Source: Oscillospiraceae bacterium
GTDB lineage: Bacteria; Bacillota; Clostridia; Oscillospirales; Oscillospiraceae
Direction: 5' to 3'
Assembly (NCBI GenBank): GCA_016290695.1
Contig: JAEEUX010000184.1
Span: 1-5,197, forward strand
Length of the DNA stretch: 5,197 nucleotides
The position numbers and the translations under genes are program-made. Below the pieces are notes generated by a model. The model did not search any database, had not been told where the DNA came from, and saw nothing but the letters and a program-made list of their open reading frames with translations. Every line of letters starts with the position of its first letter. The first letter of the stretch is position 1. Below, piece by piece: positions 4,265 to 5,197 of the stretch.

Positions 4265-5197
4265 ACAGGATGATAAAATTAGTCCACGCGGCGGATTTTC
4301 ACCTCGATTCGCCGTTTTCCGCCCTGAGCGCGGAGCAGGCGGCACAGCGGCGCGCCGAGCAGCGGCAGATAATCGAGCGTCTTGCCGATTTTACGAACGA
4401 TTTCGGCGCAGAGCTCCTTTTGCTCGCGGGCGACCTCTTTGACAGCGCGCTTTGCTACGCAGAGAGCGAGGAATGCCTTTGTCATGCCCTCGGGCGCGTT
4501 AAGGCGCGGGTCTTTATTTCGCCGGGAAACCATGATTATTATTCGCAGCGCTCGCCCTGGGCGCGCATGACGCTGCCCGAAAACGTCCATGTTTTCACGT
4601 CCTCCGCCCCGCAGAGGGTGGAGCTTCCGGAGCTGGGCTGCGCCGTTTGGGGCGCGGCCTTCACGGGTGAGCACACGCCGCCGAGCCTCGCCGGTTTTCA
4701 TGCCTCCGGCGCGCAGGATATCATGGTTCTGCACGGCGATACGGAAAACGCCGCGAGCCCATACGGTTACATATCCGAGGAAATGATTGCTGCCTCGGGG
4801 CTTAGCTACCTCGCGCTCGGGCATATCCACGCCGCGAGCGGCCTCAAGTGCGCGGGGAATACCTTTTACGCCTACCCAGGCTGCCCCATCGGGCGCGGCT
4901 TCGACGAAACGGGCGAGAAGGGTATCCTCGCGGGCGAAATTTCCGCCGAGGGCTGCCGCATGGACTTCGTTTCCCTCGGCGCGCGGCGCTATGAGGAGCG
5001 AAGCGTGGACGTATCGGGCACGGAGAATGCGGAGGCGCTCGAAAAGCTGCTGCGCGCGGAGCTATCCGGCGGCGAGCGCGATATATGGCGGCTCGTCCTC
5101 ACCGGGGAATATGACGGCGCGGTGGATCTCCCCGCGCTCAAAACGGCGCTTGAGAGCGCGTGTCAGGCGCTTGAACTGCGCGACAGGACGCGCCCGA
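4228..5197 (+). CDS. SbcD/YhaO-type metallophosphoesterase (DNA repair exonuclease subunit), 3' truncated by window edge
   Basis: This is a calcineurin-like phosphoesterase of the SbcD/Mre11 group, which processes DNA ends, usually with an SbcC- or YhaN-like ATPase partner. The frame stays open to the right edge (323 codons), so the C-terminus is missing. Counting from the inner ATG at 4270, the metal-binding motifs are in order: DFHLD (D9, H11), GDLFD (D55), GNHD (86-89), VLHGD (H155) and GHIH (184-187). After ~200 comes the capping region, with YPGCPIGRGFDE. The 4228 start is chosen for the AAAGGAG at 4215-4221 and overlaps ymdB by 37 nt; it adds an Arg-rich 14-residue stretch not typical of the family. 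The ATG at 4270, 5 nt past the ymdB stop, matches the family start better but has no SD. Close packing implies one operon with ymdB. An ATPase gene may follow outside the window. Confidence 0.92.
   Translation, partial: MPQRRRAADFRLNRMIKLVHAADFHLDSPFSALSAEQAAQRRAEQRQIIERLADFTNDFGAELLLLAGDLFDSALCYAESEECLCHALGRVKARVFISPGNHDYYSQRSPWARMTLPENVHVFTSSAPQRVELPELGCAVWGAAFTGEHTPPSLAGFHASGAQDIMVLHGDTENAASPYGYISEEMIAASGLSYLALGHIHAASGLKCAGNTFYAYPGCPIGRGFDETGEKGILAGEISAEGCRMDFVSLGARRYEERSVDVSGTENAEALEKLLRAELSGGERDIWRLVLTGEYDGAVDLPALKTALESACQALELRDRTRP

Noticed and set aside
3443..4345. Minus-strand open frame of 300 codons
   Set aside because: Antisense shadow of ymdB in GC-rich DNA; the product is Arg/Ala-rich with no family signature, while ymdB is fully supported.
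4279..4830. Minus-strand open frame of 183 codons
   Set aside because: Antisense to the sbcD-like gene, which has all five phosphoesterase motifs; no SD or domain in the shadow.

Overview
The window reads as chromosomal DNA of a low-to-moderate-GC Gram-positive of the class Clostridia, probably an Oscillospiraceae-like gut lineage. The evidence is the Firmicutes-style YmdB phosphodiesterase, strong purine-rich Shine-Dalgarno (SD) sites on nearly every gene, near-consensus sigma-A promoters, GC-rich housekeeping genes and a small anchored protein with an Ig-like domain of a type common in clostridia. The taxonomic call is inference; there is no rRNA or marker phylogeny here.

Layout. From the left edge to about 1760 lies the classic minus-strand rpsO-pnp unit: an extended -10 promoter, a structured 5' leader, ribosomal protein S15, an intercistronic hairpin, a long folded pnp leader, then the first 374 codons of polynucleotide phosphorylase running off the window. 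A divergent promoter at 1809-1837 drives a plus-strand, 151-residue single-pass membrane protein with a C-terminal Ig-like domain. A perfect 14-bp palindrome lies between the two promoters.

The gap at 2398-2644 has no gene. It holds a hairpin interrupted by a bulge, a roughly 105-bp imperfect inverted-repeat (MITE-like) segment with AATGCC tips, and an 11-bp perfect hairpin just past hicB. Next, on the minus strand, is a compact hicA-hicB toxin-antitoxin operon with its own near-perfect promoter (TTGACA-17-TATCAT). The toxin comes first and the antitoxin follows after a 1-nt gap.

From 3421 onward a plus-strand promoter drives ymdB (metallophosphoesterase, 258 aa) and an overlapping SbcD/YhaO-type nuclease-subunit gene that runs off the right edge.

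How they fit together. rpsO and pnp link ribosome assembly with RNA decay. YmdB is also tied to RNA turnover in Bacillus, while the SbcD-like protein points to DNA end processing. The hicAB module and foldback segment look like accessory material set between these core blocks. I see no clearly new multi-gene system. The most interesting signals are regulatory RNA structures (rpsO and pnp leaders), the inter-promoter palindrome, the foldback element, and the start-site overlap between ymdB and the sbcD-like gene.
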